Source: Methylobacterium nodulans ORS 2060 (GTDB lineage: Bacteria > Pseudomonadota > Alphaproteobacteria > Rhizobiales > Beijerinckiaceae). Taken from it: DNA of 64,000 bases. The notes beneath the pieces are model-generated. The model did no database searches. It was not told the origin of the DNA and saw only the letters and a list, made by a program, of their open reading frames with translations. Where the stretch lies: the NCBI RefSeq assembly GCF_000022085.1, contig NC_011894.1, positions 5,106,001 through 5,170,000 on the forward strand. The letters are read 5' to 3'. The translations under genes were made by a program, and so were the position numbers. This document shows, one piece after another, positions 17,101 to 24,293 of the stretch; within the stretch, counting starts at the first letter, position 1, and each line of letters opens with the position of its first letter.

Positions 17101-19825
17101 AGACCGGCGCCGTCGTCAGCGGGTTGAAGCCGGACGTCCTGCTGACCCAGATGAGGGCGCCCCGGAGATCCGGGTCGCCCGGCGGGGTGTACTGGACCGC
17201 GATGCTCTCCGTCGTCCAGGTGGCGGTGGGGACCACCACGCCGGGCGGCGGGTTGGAGACGACGAGCACCGCGGGCTGGCTCTCGCGGCCGATCGCGTCG
17301 CGCGCGGCGACCGACACGCGGAAGCGCCGCCGCGGCCCGCCCTCGTTGAGGTTCTCCTCGTAGTCGTAGGTCGCCTGCGCGGCGGTGATGATCTCGGTGT
17401 GGAGGAGCGCGGTGGTGTCCGCGTCGAAGACCCGGAAGGCGTAGCCGACCTCGTAGGGCCTCACGTCCGCCGGCCAGGTCAGGCCCCACTCCAGGGTGCA
17501 GCTCCGCCCCGTGAAGACGCTGCCGCCGCCCTTGACCTGCAGGCCGGTGACGGTCGGCCCCTGCAGGCCTTCCCAGCCCTGGACCGTGTAGATGATCTGG
17601 GCAGCTTCCGAGAGGCGGCCGTTCAACCCCTCCGCCTGGACGATGAAGGTCCACTCGCCCGTGGCCGCGTCGTCAAAGTCCGCCGAGGTGGTGCTGCGCT
17701 TCGGTAGGGTCACCAGCGAGCCGTTCGGCTTCACCGCGGTGACGTAGTAGGCAACCGAGTTGAAGGGCTGGCCGGCCGTCCAGCTGAGGAGAAGGCTCTG
17801 CCGCGGCAGGTTGTTCTCGAAATAGGTGCTCTCCCTCACCGACAGGTTCGTCGGGGCGAGAACGACGTTCGGGAACTCGCCGATGGTCAGCGGCTCGAAG
17901 GCCGCCCCGTCGTCTACGGCCGCATAGATCGAGGGCTCGTGCTGGAGCGCCTGGATCTCGTAGATGTGCGGCTCGACCTCCTTGATCCCGACGATCCGGA
18001 ACAGCTGCGGCACCACCTCGCCGGCGATCTGCCACACCGCCGCGGCGTCCGGCACGGCCGGCAGCGCGGGCGAGACGTTGACCTCGGTGAGGTCGACGCC
18101 GGCCAGGGTCGCGATCTGCCGCTCCGCCACGCTGCCGTCCGGCAGGGTGACGGAGATCTCGTAGGGCACGCCGCTCTTCAGGGTGACCGGGCGGTCGAGG
18201 AGGAGGGTCGAGGCCGTCGAGCCGGCCTTCAGGCGCCCGCCGGCGTCGATGGTGCTGATCTGCGGGTCGGCGATCGCGATGATGTCGCCGGGGCGGCGCA
18301 CGGCATGGTCGAGGCCCGCCCGGTAGGTCGCGGTCTGCGTGGCGTAGTTCTCGACCAGAAGGCGCCACAGGCCCTCGCGGTGGGCTTGGCCCCGGCTGGT
18401 GCAGCCGAGCAGGTCGATCTTGGTCGGATTGTAGCCGTAGCGGGCAATGCCCTCGCCGTGCTCGACCACCTCGATCTGCGGCTTGAACAGATTGTCCGGG
18501 TCGGTCCAGCTGACCAGCGCCACGGTGTGGCGGGCCTTGCGCCCCGAGGAGCTGTAGGTGATCAGCCCCTCGATGACGTTGGCCGGCGTGACCAGCTGGC
18601 GGACGTCGTCGGGCCGGTCCTGGGTGGCCGTGACCGCGCCCGAGGACCAGTAGGCCATGCCGCGCCAGATCGCGCTGATCTGCTGCAGCAGATCGAAGGC
18701 ATCCTGCTGGGTGCTGATCTGGGCGTTGAAGCGGAAGCGCGGCTCCTGCCCGCCGCGGCCGTCCGCGACCGGCACGTCGCAGTAGCGGCCGATCTCGTAC
18801 AGCGTCCACTTGTCGATGCTCTCGACGCTGATGAACTCGCCGAGCCCGTAACGGTCGTTCCACAGCACGTCGAAGAACACCCAGGCCGGGTTGTCGGTCC
18901 ACTCCTCCTTGAACGTGCCGTCCCAGATGCCGGAATAAGTGCGCGCGATCGGGTCGTAGTTCGACGGCACCTTGATGAGCAGGCCGTCGACCAGATACGT
19001 CCGGGCCGGGACGGAGGAGCCGAAGTTGCTCGCGTCCGCGGTCAGGCCGACCAGGGCCGAATGCGGATAGCTGAACTTGGCGTCCTGGATCGCGGTGAGC
19101 GAATAGAAGACGAGGTCGCTCTGGCTGGTCCACTTGTCCTGGCTGGTGTTGAAGCCGTCGGTGTCGTCGGTCAGGCGGGTGACCCGCACCTGCCAGGGCG
19201 GGCTCGACCCGGCCGGATTGCGCGGCAGGGCAACCTCGTAGGACACGAAGTAGGGCGAGGTGTTCTTGCCGGTGATGGTGAGGTCGCCGAGCTGGTTCAC
19301 CCACGGCCCGCCGCTGTAGCGGGCCTCGATGCGGAAGCTGACGCTGTTCTGGCGGACCGAGCCGTCGTTCTTGGCCAGGAACAGCGCCGGCAGCTCGATG
19401 ATGACGCGGGCCCGGTCGGCCTCGCCGTCGCTGATCGAGGCGGTGACCGGCGTCGCCTTGGTGACCTTGACCCCGACCTCCCGCGGCGTCTCCACCTCGG
19501 GATAGCCGGGCATGTAGGACTGATCCGGCGTGCCGGTGCGGAAGTCGGCCGAGAGGCCCTTGAAGTTGAAGGTGCCGTCCGCGTTCTGGACCGGCACGTC
19601 GTTGAAGTAGACGCCCTTCAGGCCGCCGACGACGCCCGTGATCTCGCCCTCGCCGAGCAGGTCCACCAGGCGGACCGTGGCGTTCGAGAATAGGGTGTCG
19701 GGCGCGGTCGAGCCCGAGCCGCCGGTCTTGCCGCGGCCGGAGGAGGACTTCCTGCCCCGGATCGGAGCGTCCTGGCGCACGCTGTCCTCCGGCGCGGGGG
19801 CCGGATCGAAATCGATGCGGTCCAT
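11126..19825 (-). CDS. Giant gpJ-type tail-tip host-specificity protein
   Basis: This 2,899-residue protein is more than twice the length of lambda gpJ (1,132 residues). The first ~650 residues are the tail-tip part (TVRLVDLLGEGEITGVVGG near residue 50, EEWTDNPAWVFFDVLWNDRY near 315). Fibronectin-III-like segments follow at about 655-1200. Next come dozens of roughly ten-residue repeats of the type TITAxxIAGx. Four lectin-like modules of about 190 residues are embedded, at about 1445-1635, 1718-1915, 2003-2190 and 2341-2528. The C-terminus holds further repeats and a short cap. It should sit at the tail tip and bind the host surface; the modules are likely sugar-binding. Confidence 0.92.
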   Translation of the reverse strand: MDRIDFDPAPAPEDSVRQDAPIRGRKSSSGRGKTGGSGSTAPDTLFSNATVRLVDLLGEGEITGVVGGLKGVYFNDVPVQNADGTFNFKGLSADFRTGTPDQSYMPGYPEVETPREVGVKVTKATPVTASISDGEADRARVIIELPALFLAKNDGSVRQNSVSFRIEARYSGGPWVNQLGDLTITGKNTSPYFVSYEVALPRNPAGSSPPWQVRVTRLTDDTDGFNTSQDKWTSQSDLVFYSLTAIQDAKFSYPHSALVGLTADASNFGSSVPARTYLVDGLLIKVPSNYDPIARTYSGIWDGTFKEEWTDNPAWVFFDVLWNDRYGLGEFISVESIDKWTLYEIGRYCDVPVADGRGGQEPRFRFNAQISTQQDAFDLLQQISAIWRGMAYWSSGAVTATQDRPDDVRQLVTPANVIEGLITYSSSGRKARHTVALVSWTDPDNLFKPQIEVVEHGEGIARYGYNPTKIDLLGCTSRGQAHREGLWRLLVENYATQTATYRAGLDHAVRRPGDIIAIADPQISTIDAGGRLKAGSTASTLLLDRPVTLKSGVPYEISVTLPDGSVAERQIATLAGVDLTEVNVSPALPAVPDAAAVWQIAGEVVPQLFRIVGIKEVEPHIYEIQALQHEPSIYAAVDDGAAFEPLTIGEFPNVVLAPTNLSVRESTYFENNLPRQSLLLSWTAGQPFNSVAYYVTAVKPNGSLVTLPKRSTTSADFDDAATGEWTFIVQAEGLNGRLSEAAQIIYTVQGWEGLQGPTVTGLQVKGGGSVFTGRSCTLEWGLTWPADVRPYEVGYAFRVFDADTTALLHTEIITAAQATYDYEENLNEGGPRRRFRVSVAARDAIGRESQPAVLVVSNPPPGVVVPTATWTTESIAVQYTPPGDPDLRGALIWVSRTSGFNPLTTAPVYDGPNTLQFFTADPDTWYYVRVALYDDFGKNPAELNISGEIAVRTNDLIIDVQAPDIPSGLTLATALEVSATGVASSRIDAVWNPVGSTNMGYFEFEMTEGDGVTNPSWTRDAADAGQPKFTWRNLKPGQLYAVRVRSVNKTREAVSGWSPIATITAAKNTNKPGAITNFTVDAAYRTASLSWTNPSDPDLAAIEVWIGTRDDGADATLFAKVPVPLNFFSDTTLEIVQTRKYWVRPVNSSGAAGDFVGPKTATTAALPAAALQNETIDATKIASSIVAPAVVTSLPDPATWTGPKLAYNATDGKLYRLVNGAWTAAVAAVDVGPGLTAAQIASVNAAAVAGQLTKEQIASINAASVVGQIVAAQIESITAAQISGQLTASQIVSLAATQISGTLSDSQLAAISASKLVGQVVASQIASLATSQLTGTISDAQIAQLSAAKVAGQLSDAQLAGISASKLVGQVVASQIASLTAAQITGQLTAAQITSLTAAQITGQIGRTQIADSAIDTPQLNAGAVSTAKLAAWAVTASKLAVASLNLATNGGLQQGSSGWVAGPGNTGVNPIVEGIRTDYAPAGMRVLSARYDTAPTTGTYAEFIYSNPDASGAGQRIRVTGGALYEVSAYISAHRCSAYVSIIWWDAAGTYITEATGNSIVATQLASGSSLADWDKFARSWVIATAPANAAFADIRIRWTGFGIQPYCMAGGLLFAQAVAGQTEPSPYSDAGVTMIEGRNIRTGSIYGDRLVARTITAGQIATGTITATEIAGSTITADKIAGRTITASQIATGTLTATELAAGSVTTSKLAVASLNLAINGDMGNLNTLGNPAAWSSDSSGLAGATMLPSGVDYLYCPAGLRAMKVAATAVPTNQGSIGQVWLSRVETDGTLYPFSVRAGTTYEVSAYLSAHRCTAYVGLVWYDANQAYIGETWGSQIVNWGGSIYNSQADWEQFGRSKLIVIAPAGAVYCRPYVRYGITWYPSDPAPPYCFISGVMLAVAVAGQTEVSPFSPAGLTTINGASIRTGSVAADKIIAKSITAGQIATGTITATEIAGSTITGDRIAGNTITGGNIQAGSLTARELAAGSVTTSKLAVSSYNVAYNTELAQSTRGWSISGTSWGANMPLIWQETLWVPAGATGLRLTCDVAAAAVPAGGYFELLHGRATATGLWAFYPCVGGSFYEFSVYATGHRCAPQMYVQFLDAAGNHVAYAGGVVGAPNQGVAGGALKDYPRLGFIAQAPSNATQFRVMYRGVNITGDNPIVMLAGMMYAGARADQTECSPYTPPGVTLIDGGTVMTHTLAADRLVARSITAGQIAVGAITATEIAGSTITGDRIAGSTITGDKIQVRTITAANIAGQTITAWEIAGNTITANQIAGQTILGWNIAGRTISADKLVANSITAGEIQAGAIGVDQLAAGAITADKIGVGLNSTNLLYNSDFKAGAANAMPPGVTGWGSSVTVSAPYVGLNQSGPGWQPTGMGSLQMSCAGTPPAGQILDAYLAYPRQDGAWETKFPVVGGKRYEVSGYVSAHRSQAYMVVSWFDAGGIYLGATTTTVVENQQSSGNLNAWARCTGMGTAPGDAATATVSLRMAFNGGNGPYNFWSGIYFAQAKANQTQYSDWAPGSSTVIWGDTIATGTIHANRITAGTITADRIAANAITGGRIAANTLTGWHVAANSIYADKIAIGGGQALTSWMGSDTTKINGGAIQANSILVNSLVVGLRGVRTVSLDFSVDKTTRVLSWTAGYVLWIDDTGANRADQVAAGSFNTGGGYTYVWWNKTTPGQLYAARDNWPDIFSDKNAVLLASYDGYAGINNFGGGTIIDGSRINTGTITANQIAANAIQASHIAAGQITAEKIGAGQVTADKIGAGTITAGDIFVGNTQFVLQANGGAPRMFVRDGGGNLRVLIGQTNGFTPRGGDWGIAMWGNDNTYILGPDGVNGGGIWVSSIAADKLSVTQLSAITANVGTMTAGLLQSGDGQMQVDLTNKRILIWG
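12240..15510 (-). repeat. Four tandem lectin-like modules separated by decapeptide repeats in gpJ
   Basis: Each unit opens with a segment such as SLNLATNGGLQQGSSGW, SLNLAINGDMGNL, SYNVAYNTELAQSTRGW or STNLLYNSDFKAGAANA. Each contains a YEVSAYxSAHRC-like motif (YEVSAYISAHRC, YEVSAYLSAHRC, YEFSVYATGHRC, YEVSGYVSAHRS). Most end in a GQTExSP(Y/F)-like strand. Between units run strings of TITAGQIATG-type decapeptides. The pattern resembles jelly-roll carbohydrate-binding modules of the CBM4/9 kind. Confidence 0.8.
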
Positions 19826-19832
19826 GATGTCC

Positions 19833-20396
19833 TTACGCGGTCGGCAGGCCGGTGCTGTTGGCCGTGGTCACGCCAGCAGAGATCGTGATCGGGTTCACCA
19901 TGGCGCGCCCGTAAATGAGCGGCACGGGGATGCCCTGTTCCGAGACGTTGTCGGCGCCCTGGAACATGTAGGACTTCTTCTGCTTCTCGGTCTTCTTCTT
20001 GGGGGACAGCAGGGAGGACACGCCCTGGAGGGCAACCATGGCGCCCATGCTGATCAGCCACGCCGGGCCGCCCATCCACCAGGTGGCGACCGCAATCAGC
20101 GTGCCGACGATGATCTTGCCGATCGACATGCCGGACTTGCGGGCGCGGATCACCGGCACGATGTGCAGGTCGCCCTCGGGCAGCCCGAAGCTGATCAGAT
20201 CCTTGTCCAGCTGCCAGCCGGTGCGCCGGCTCCGGCCGAGGGTGACCCGGAACCGGCCTTCCTCGATCGCCTGCCGGAATCCCGGCAGTTGCGCGCCGAG
20301 CGCGCGGCAGGCCTCCGCCAGCGAGCGCACGTCGAGGCGGAAGGAGGAGCCGAACTGCTCGGCCAGGGAGCCGTAGAGGCGCACGGTCCGCATCAT
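19833..20396 (-). CDS. Tail assembly protein, lambda gpI-like
   Basis: This 187-residue protein begins MMRTVRLYGSLAEQFGSSF, has a ubiquitin-like N-terminal half, and then a hydrophobic Gly/Ala segment (IIVGTLIAVATWWMGGPAW, about residues 95-113). The ending is Gly/Thr-rich. This matches gpI, a factor needed for tail-tip assembly but absent from the mature virion in lambda. Its ATG overlaps the stop of the gpK-like gene (ATGA), and gpJ follows eight bases after its stop, the same order as in lambda. Confidence 0.85.
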   Translation of the reverse strand: MMRTVRLYGSLAEQFGSSFRLDVRSLAEACRALGAQLPGFRQAIEEGRFRVTLGRSRRTGWQLDKDLISFGLPEGDLHIVPVIRARKSGMSIGKIIVGTLIAVATWWMGGPAWLISMGAMVALQGVSSLLSPKKKTEKQKKSYMFQGADNVSEQGIPVPLIYGRAMVNPITISAGVTTANSTGLPTA

Positions 20397-21211
20397 GCCG
20401 GAGGCCTCCAGTCGTCGGGCAGATCCGTGTGGCGCACCAGGAAGTCGAGCTTGCTCCGCCAGACCGAGGCGGGGTCGCGACCGGACAGCTGGTGCGCGAG
20501 GTGGTGCAGGATGAGGCCGCCCCCGATGTAGATCCCGCCGTGGTTCAGCACGGGGGAGCGGACGCGGCACAGGAAGCAGTCGCCCGGCAGCGGGCCCTCG
20601 GGGCCGCGCTCGACGCGCCGGAAGCCCGCCCGCTCGAAGCCGTCGCGGTAGAGATCGAGTTGGGGCTGGCCGTCCCGCGGCTGCCACCAGTCCGGGTCGC
20701 GCACGACGTCGGGGATCTCGATCCCGGCCACCTCGCGGTGCCAGTCGCGCCCTAGGCTATAGCAGTCGTTGACCCCGTGCCGGAACGGGCGGCCGAGCAG
20801 CGGCGGGCGCGGCACCTGATCCCCGAACCAGAACGGGTCGGCGCAGCCGGTCGAGAGGCAGAGCGAGATGCCCCACGGCACCGCCGTCGCCATCTGGGCC
20901 TCCATGTCGGCGCCCGAGGGGCAGTCCGGCGGCGGGGTGACCTTGCCGGTCGCGGGCTCCTCGACCGAGCAGTGCGAGTGCAGCACCGCGAGGTAGCGGT
21001 GCCCGCTCACCGCCTCGACCTCGGCCGGATCGGTCTCGAACTCCGTCAACGGCTCGCCGGCGATGTTGCGCAGCGGGGCATAGGAGCCGTCCGCGAGGAT
21101 CAGGCCGCCGGCCTCGCGCGGCCATTGCGCGTGCGCGTGGCGCTTGTGAGCGTCCACCGCGGCGCTCCAGCGGGTGGTGAGGCCGTCGTCAAACGCGAAC
21201 GCGAGCGACAC
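20393..21211 (-). CDS. Tail-tip peptidase, lambda gpK-like (MPN plus NlpC/P60)
   Basis: The protein has 272 residues. The N-terminal half is an MPN/JAB metalloprotease-like domain: Glu in WPREAGGLI, then VLHSHC, then DCPSGADME. The C-terminal half is an NlpC/P60 cysteine peptidase, with the nucleophile in VNDCYSLGRDW and the His in NHGGIYIGGG. Lambda gpK has the same two domains and helps the tail tip cross the cell wall. It starts with GTG 21211, overlapping the end of the gpL-like gene. In the MPN part the usual HxH is HSH, so metal binding looks intact. Confidence 0.9.
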   Translation of the reverse strand: MSLAFAFDDGLTTRWSAAVDAHKRHAHAQWPREAGGLILADGSYAPLRNIAGEPLTEFETDPAEVEAVSGHRYLAVLHSHCSVEEPATGKVTPPPDCPSGADMEAQMATAVPWGISLCLSTGCADPFWFGDQVPRPPLLGRPFRHGVNDCYSLGRDWHREVAGIEIPDVVRDPDWWQPRDGQPQLDLYRDGFERAGFRRVERGPEGPLPGDCFLCRVRSPVLNHGGIYIGGGLILHHLAHQLSGRDPASVWRSKLDFLVRHTDLPDDWRPPA

Positions 21212-21920
21212 CGGGGAAGCCTCCGAAGGGCAGTGGCGCGGCGGCGGCGAAGCGGACCTTGCAGCAGGTGGTGACGTGCCGGCTGGGCTCGTCCTTGTCG
21301 GGCGTGGTGGGGTTGCCGAACCGGTCGTAGGCCTGAGGGCCCGTGTAGGGGCACGTCACGTGGGAATAGTCCCAGTCCCCCTTCTCAGCGTCCCAGCGCC
21401 GGTACCGCCACAGGCAGATGTCGCGGACGATCAGCCGGGCGGGCAGCTCGCGGCCCTCCTGATCCATGTCGGCCGCGAGGGTCCAGACGATCTGGTGCTT
21501 CGAGTGCTCGACCTTCTGCTCGAAGCGGTAGAGGTCCTGCGCGTAGGCCGCCTCGGGATCGGGCGTCTCCCCGCCGTCCAGGAACTGCGCATAGGTGCGC
21601 GTCCGGATGAGCCGGGCGCCGATCAGGTCCTGGTAGAGCAGGGTCGCGGAACTCATCAGCCGGGTGGCGTTCGAGACGCTGATCTTCGGCTGGGGCATCT
21701 GCCCGTGGCCGGTCATCTCGAAGCCCTCGGCCTTCACGTCGAGCGGCGTGTAGGTCACGCCCCGGAACGTCAGCGGGCCGCGCGCCCGGTCCGCCTCGGA
21801 CGTGAACGCGAACTGCTGGTTCACCCGGATCGGCGACAGGTCGATGATGAACAGCGCGACGAGATCGCCCGGCGTGAGGCTCTGGCCCGCGCGGATGAGC
21901 GCGGTATTCGGAGAGGTCAC
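21189..21920 (-). CDS. Tail-tip protein, lambda gpL-like, probable iron-sulfur protein
   Basis: This 243-residue protein starts with GTG overlapping the stop of the gpM-like gene (GTGA). The C-terminal third has four cysteines, in VRDICLWRYR, SHVTCPYTG and VTTCCKVRF. Lambda gpL binds a [4Fe-4S] cluster with four C-terminal cysteines, and the arrangement here is comparable. The N-terminal part (FRGVTYTPLDVKAEGFEM) is typical of the tail-tip beta structure. It forms the tail-tip collar with the gpM-like, gpK-like and gpJ proteins. Confidence 0.88.
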   Translation of the reverse strand: MTSPNTALIRAGQSLTPGDLVALFIIDLSPIRVNQQFAFTSEADRARGPLTFRGVTYTPLDVKAEGFEMTGHGQMPQPKISVSNATRLMSSATLLYQDLIGARLIRTRTYAQFLDGGETPDPEAAYAQDLYRFEQKVEHSKHQIVWTLAADMDQEGRELPARLIVRDICLWRYRRWDAEKGDWDYSHVTCPYTGPQAYDRFGNPTTPDKDEPSRHVTTCCKVRFAAAAPLPFGGFPGVARVRV

Positions 21921-22282
21921 GGATCGAAGTTCTCCTTGAACGTCGCCGTCAGCGTGCTCTGGAGCCGGTCCGAATAGTCGGTGGTCCAGGTGTCGCAGAT
22001 GAACTGCCGGGGCGCCGGTTCGTACGGGACCTGGAACAGGAAGGGCAGGTAGCCCTTGCGGCTGACCAGGAAGGCCTCCAGCGCTTCGATCTTGTCAGCT
22101 GCGAGCGGGACGGAGCGGTAGTTGAAGTCCCGGGTCAGCGGATTGATGCCGTCGCCCGTGCGCTGGCTGTAGCGGTCGCCGAAGGTGGCGGTGAGCACCG
22201 CCATCCTGGAGCTCCGCGACGAGCCCGTCGTGACCGGCCCGTAGGAGCCGATCCCGAGCGTGGGGAAGGTCGGGTAGGCCAA
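21917..22282 (-). CDS. Minor tail protein, lambda gpM-like
   Basis: This 121-residue protein starts with TTG (the next in-frame ATG would remove 26 residues). It contains RDFNYRSVPLAADKIEALEAFL and GYLPFLFQVPYEP, typical of gpM-like tail-tip proteins that join the tape measure end to the tip. Its order between the tape-measure region and gpL agrees with lambda, except that several extra genes lie between it and the tape measure here. Confidence 0.8.
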   Translation of the reverse strand: MAYPTFPTLGIGSYGPVTTGSSRSSRMAVLTATFGDRYSQRTGDGINPLTRDFNYRSVPLAADKIEALEAFLVSRKGYLPFLFQVPYEPAPRQFICDTWTTDYSDRLQSTLTATFKENFDP

Positions 22283-22291
22283 GGCCAGCCC

Positions 22292-22702
22292 TTATGCCGA
22301 CAGCGTGGGAACCGGGTAGCCCGGCCCGGCCATGGGCGTGGGCGACTGCATCGGGACCGTCACCATCAGCACGGTGTAGGGCTCCAGCGGGTAGAGCGCC
22401 TCGCGGCCGTACTCCTTCTCCAGCGCATCAAACAGCGCCGCGTCCGGTGCGAAGTAGCCCGGCGTCGCCGCGGCCGCGGGCGCGGCATACACGTTCTGCC
22501 CGACGAAGCGCTGGCAGAGATTGAAGAAGCGCCCGACCTCGGTGGAGACGATCACGCCCTGCACGGAGGTGCCGTTCGCGCCCTGGATCTGGACGGGACC
22601 TCGCATCGCGAAGGCATCGAAGCCGCGGCGGAAGACCGCCACGGGCGTGCCGCGCTGGACCGCGGTCGCGTTGAGGTCGAGCTGTAGGGTCTGATCTGCC
22701 AT
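22292..22702 (-). CDS. Hypothetical tail-module protein
   Basis: This 136-residue protein has AGGAG seven bases before its ATG. It begins MADQTLQLDLNATAVQRG and includes VFRRGFDAFAMRGPVQIQG. No domain is recognised, and there is no signal peptide or membrane segment. Its place between the tape-measure region and gpM suggests a tail-tip accessory component. Confidence 0.65.
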   Translation of the reverse strand: MADQTLQLDLNATAVQRGTPVAVFRRGFDAFAMRGPVQIQGANGTSVQGVIVSTEVGRFFNLCQRFVGQNVYAAPAAAATPGYFAPDAALFDALEKEYGREALYPLEPYTVLMVTVPMQSPTPMAGPGYPVPTLSA

Positions 22703-22728
22703 CGATCTGCTCCTGGCCTGTCAGGCTT

Positions 22729-23064
22729 TCAGTGCTGCCCCAGCGGGGTCATGAAGCGGCGGGCGCTGTCGCTGAGCTGCTCGACCCGCTCGGGCGCGAG
22801 GGTGACGCTGCGCAGGGCGCCCTTCTCGACCTGGACCGGGCTGTTGGTGAGCTGGATCCAGAACATCAGGGCGATCTCGATCACGTCGCCCGTGGTGATG
22901 CCGGCGCCCGGCTTGAAGACGCAGGGCGGGTTGTTCTCGACCGTGGGCATCGGCACGTCGCCGGAGGCCTGGGGGGCGGCCTCGGGCGCCGGCGGAGGCA
23001 CAGGCGGCACCTGGGCGTCCGGGGCGGTGCGGTCGATCGGGGGCTTCGGGTTGGATCGGGACAA
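22729..23064 (-). CDS. Hypothetical tail-module protein, Pro-rich N-terminus
   Basis: This 111-residue protein starts with TTG, which is chosen because GGAG lies six bases upstream. Residues 1-40 are Pro/Ala-rich and probably disordered. The C-terminal part (DVIEIALMFWIQLTNSP, VTLAPERVEQLSDSARRFM) is folded and partly amphipathic. Function unknown. Confidence 0.55.
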   Translation of the reverse strand: MSRSNPKPPIDRTAPDAQVPPVPPPAPEAAPQASGDVPMPTVENNPPCVFKPGAGITTGDVIEIALMFWIQLTNSPVQVEKGALRSVTLAPERVEQLSDSARRFMTPLGQH

Positions 23065-23121
23065 GGGGTGCTCCTTGGATGAGCGGCCGTGATCCCCGGG
23101 CCGCGCAGGGTGCAGCGCCTG

Positions 23122-23439
23122 TCAGGCGCCGAAGCTGAGAGCGCCGATCAGGCGGTCCTGACCGGTGCAGAAGGGATCGATCGAGGTCTCGAAGAGGTGG
23201 CCGGGGGTGATCGAGCCGCAGGTGATCCGGTCGGCTCGGATTGAGCCGCAGGTGATCCGGTCCCCCTCGATGACGGTGTCAGAGTGACCGGGCGCCCACC
23301 CGGCCACCGTCAGGTTCTGGATGCTGGCTGCGGAGCTGATCAGCACGTTCTCGTGGACGGCCTGCTTGGCGGCGGCCAGGGCGAGGGGGGCGGCCACGGG
23401 CGCGAGCCCGAGCATCGCCAGCAGCGAGCGACGATTCAT
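23122..23439 (-). CDS. Small exported-looking protein with the gpJ decapeptide repeat
   Basis: This 105-residue protein begins MNRRSLLAMLGLAPVAAPLA, an N-terminal Arg pair followed by a hydrophobic stretch as in a Tat or Sec signal peptide (NRRSLLAML). The mature part contains two near-identical units, EGDRITCGSI and RADRITCGSI, matching the TITGDRIAGS-type repeats of gpJ but with Cys. It lies in the tail-tip operon. It may be a miniature relative of the fibre repeat, or an exported decoy or assembly factor. Both readings are inference. Confidence 0.6.
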   Translation of the reverse strand: MNRRSLLAMLGLAPVAAPLALAAAKQAVHENVLISSAASIQNLTVAGWAPGHSDTVIEGDRITCGSIRADRITCGSITPGHLFETSIDPFCTGQDRLIGALSFGA

Positions 23440-23545
23440 GGGGTGATCCTGTGTGAGTGGACGTAGAGTTAGGCCGGGGAGCTTGCTTTGCTCACCCGGC
23501 CCTTTCACCATCGGAGGCGCCAACCAAGCCGATGGAGAAATCATA

Positions 23546-23920
23546 GTGGCGGAAAAGAGCGAACACCACTTGAGGATGATGTGCCTGGGAAGTGTAACTC
23601 ACAACAACAGTGACACGCTGATATTTGCAGAATTCGATGACGGGACGACCGGTACGATCCGCTTGCCAGTCGCACTAGGTGGCCAGCTTATTCATAAAAT
23701 CCAGGAAACATATTTCGCCGGACCGCACGCGCTACCAGAGCTGACTGCTCTGCGGTATGAAGCGGCATGGAGCCCAGATGGACAGCTCATTCTGAAGATT
23801 GATACGGCCGAGGCGCACGCCATATCCTTTGCCTCCAGCCGCGAGATCGCCGAAGAGCTTCGAGATCTCGCATCAGAATTAGAGCGGCTTCCTGTTTTGA
23901 AAGATGCACCGGAGAACTGA
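23546..23920 (+). CDS. Moron gene, hypothetical protein
   Basis: This is the only rightward gene in the leftward late operon. The product has 124 residues, starting at GTG 23546 with GGAG eight bases upstream. Base composition is clearly less GC-rich than the neighbours, with more A/T third positions. The sequence is mixed alpha/beta (CLGSVTHNNSDTLIFAEFDD, ISFASSREIAEELRDLASEL) without known motifs. Opposite orientation, low GC and independent position are the usual marks of a moron expressed from the prophage. The function cannot be told. Confidence 0.65.
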   Translation: MAEKSEHHLRMMCLGSVTHNNSDTLIFAEFDDGTTGTIRLPVALGGQLIHKIQETYFAGPHALPELTALRYEAAWSPDGQLILKIDTAEAHAISFASSREIAEELRDLASELERLPVLKDAPEN

Positions 23921-23979
23921 TTACGTTCTGCAGATCCGCGCGCGGCTGTGCCATATGGATCACCTTGCCTCGCTGCGCA

Positions 23980-24285
23980 TCAAATGCTTGCTGCGGTGAT
24001 GCCGGAGTAATCCGGCGCTGCCGCAGCGGCCCTCGCTTCAGCAGCGGCTGTCACCAGTCGAGCAGCGACAGCCTCTGCCTCATCGGGGGTGTAGGTCTCC
24101 CAGCCGCCGCCAATGTGGATGGAGCCGTCGCGCAGCGGGCCGATGTACATGGTGACTGAGCCCTTGGCCGCCGTTATCGAGGTCTCTGTCGCTGTTTCAT
24201 AACGCGATGTCCTGACGCTCCTCTTGATCATGCCCTTCGAGGTCTCTTCGATCCCGAGCGTCTCAACCGTCTCGCTGTCCATCAT
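23980..24285 (-). CDS. Hypothetical protein after the tape measure gene
   Basis: This 101-residue protein starts at ATG 24285, five bases after GGAG (a second ATG follows at once). It begins MMDSETVETLGIEETSKGM. The middle is beta-rich (GSVTMYIGPLRDGSIHIGGG), and the end is Ala-rich helical (RLVTAAAEARAAAAA). The gene starts just after the tape-measure stop, so it belongs to the late operon. No family recognised. Confidence 0.6.
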   Translation of the reverse strand: MMDSETVETLGIEETSKGMIKRSVRTSRYETATETSITAAKGSVTMYIGPLRDGSIHIGGGWETYTPDEAEAVAARLVTAAAEARAAAAAPDYSGITAASI

Positions 24286-24293
24286 ATGTCTCC

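Noticed and set aside
11573..19693. Long rightward ORFs opposite gpJ (865, 434 and 584 codons)
   Set aside because: They are antisense to a well-supported repeat protein; their sequences are Gly/Arg/Asp-rich mirrors of the repeats and match no family. High GC keeps these frames open.
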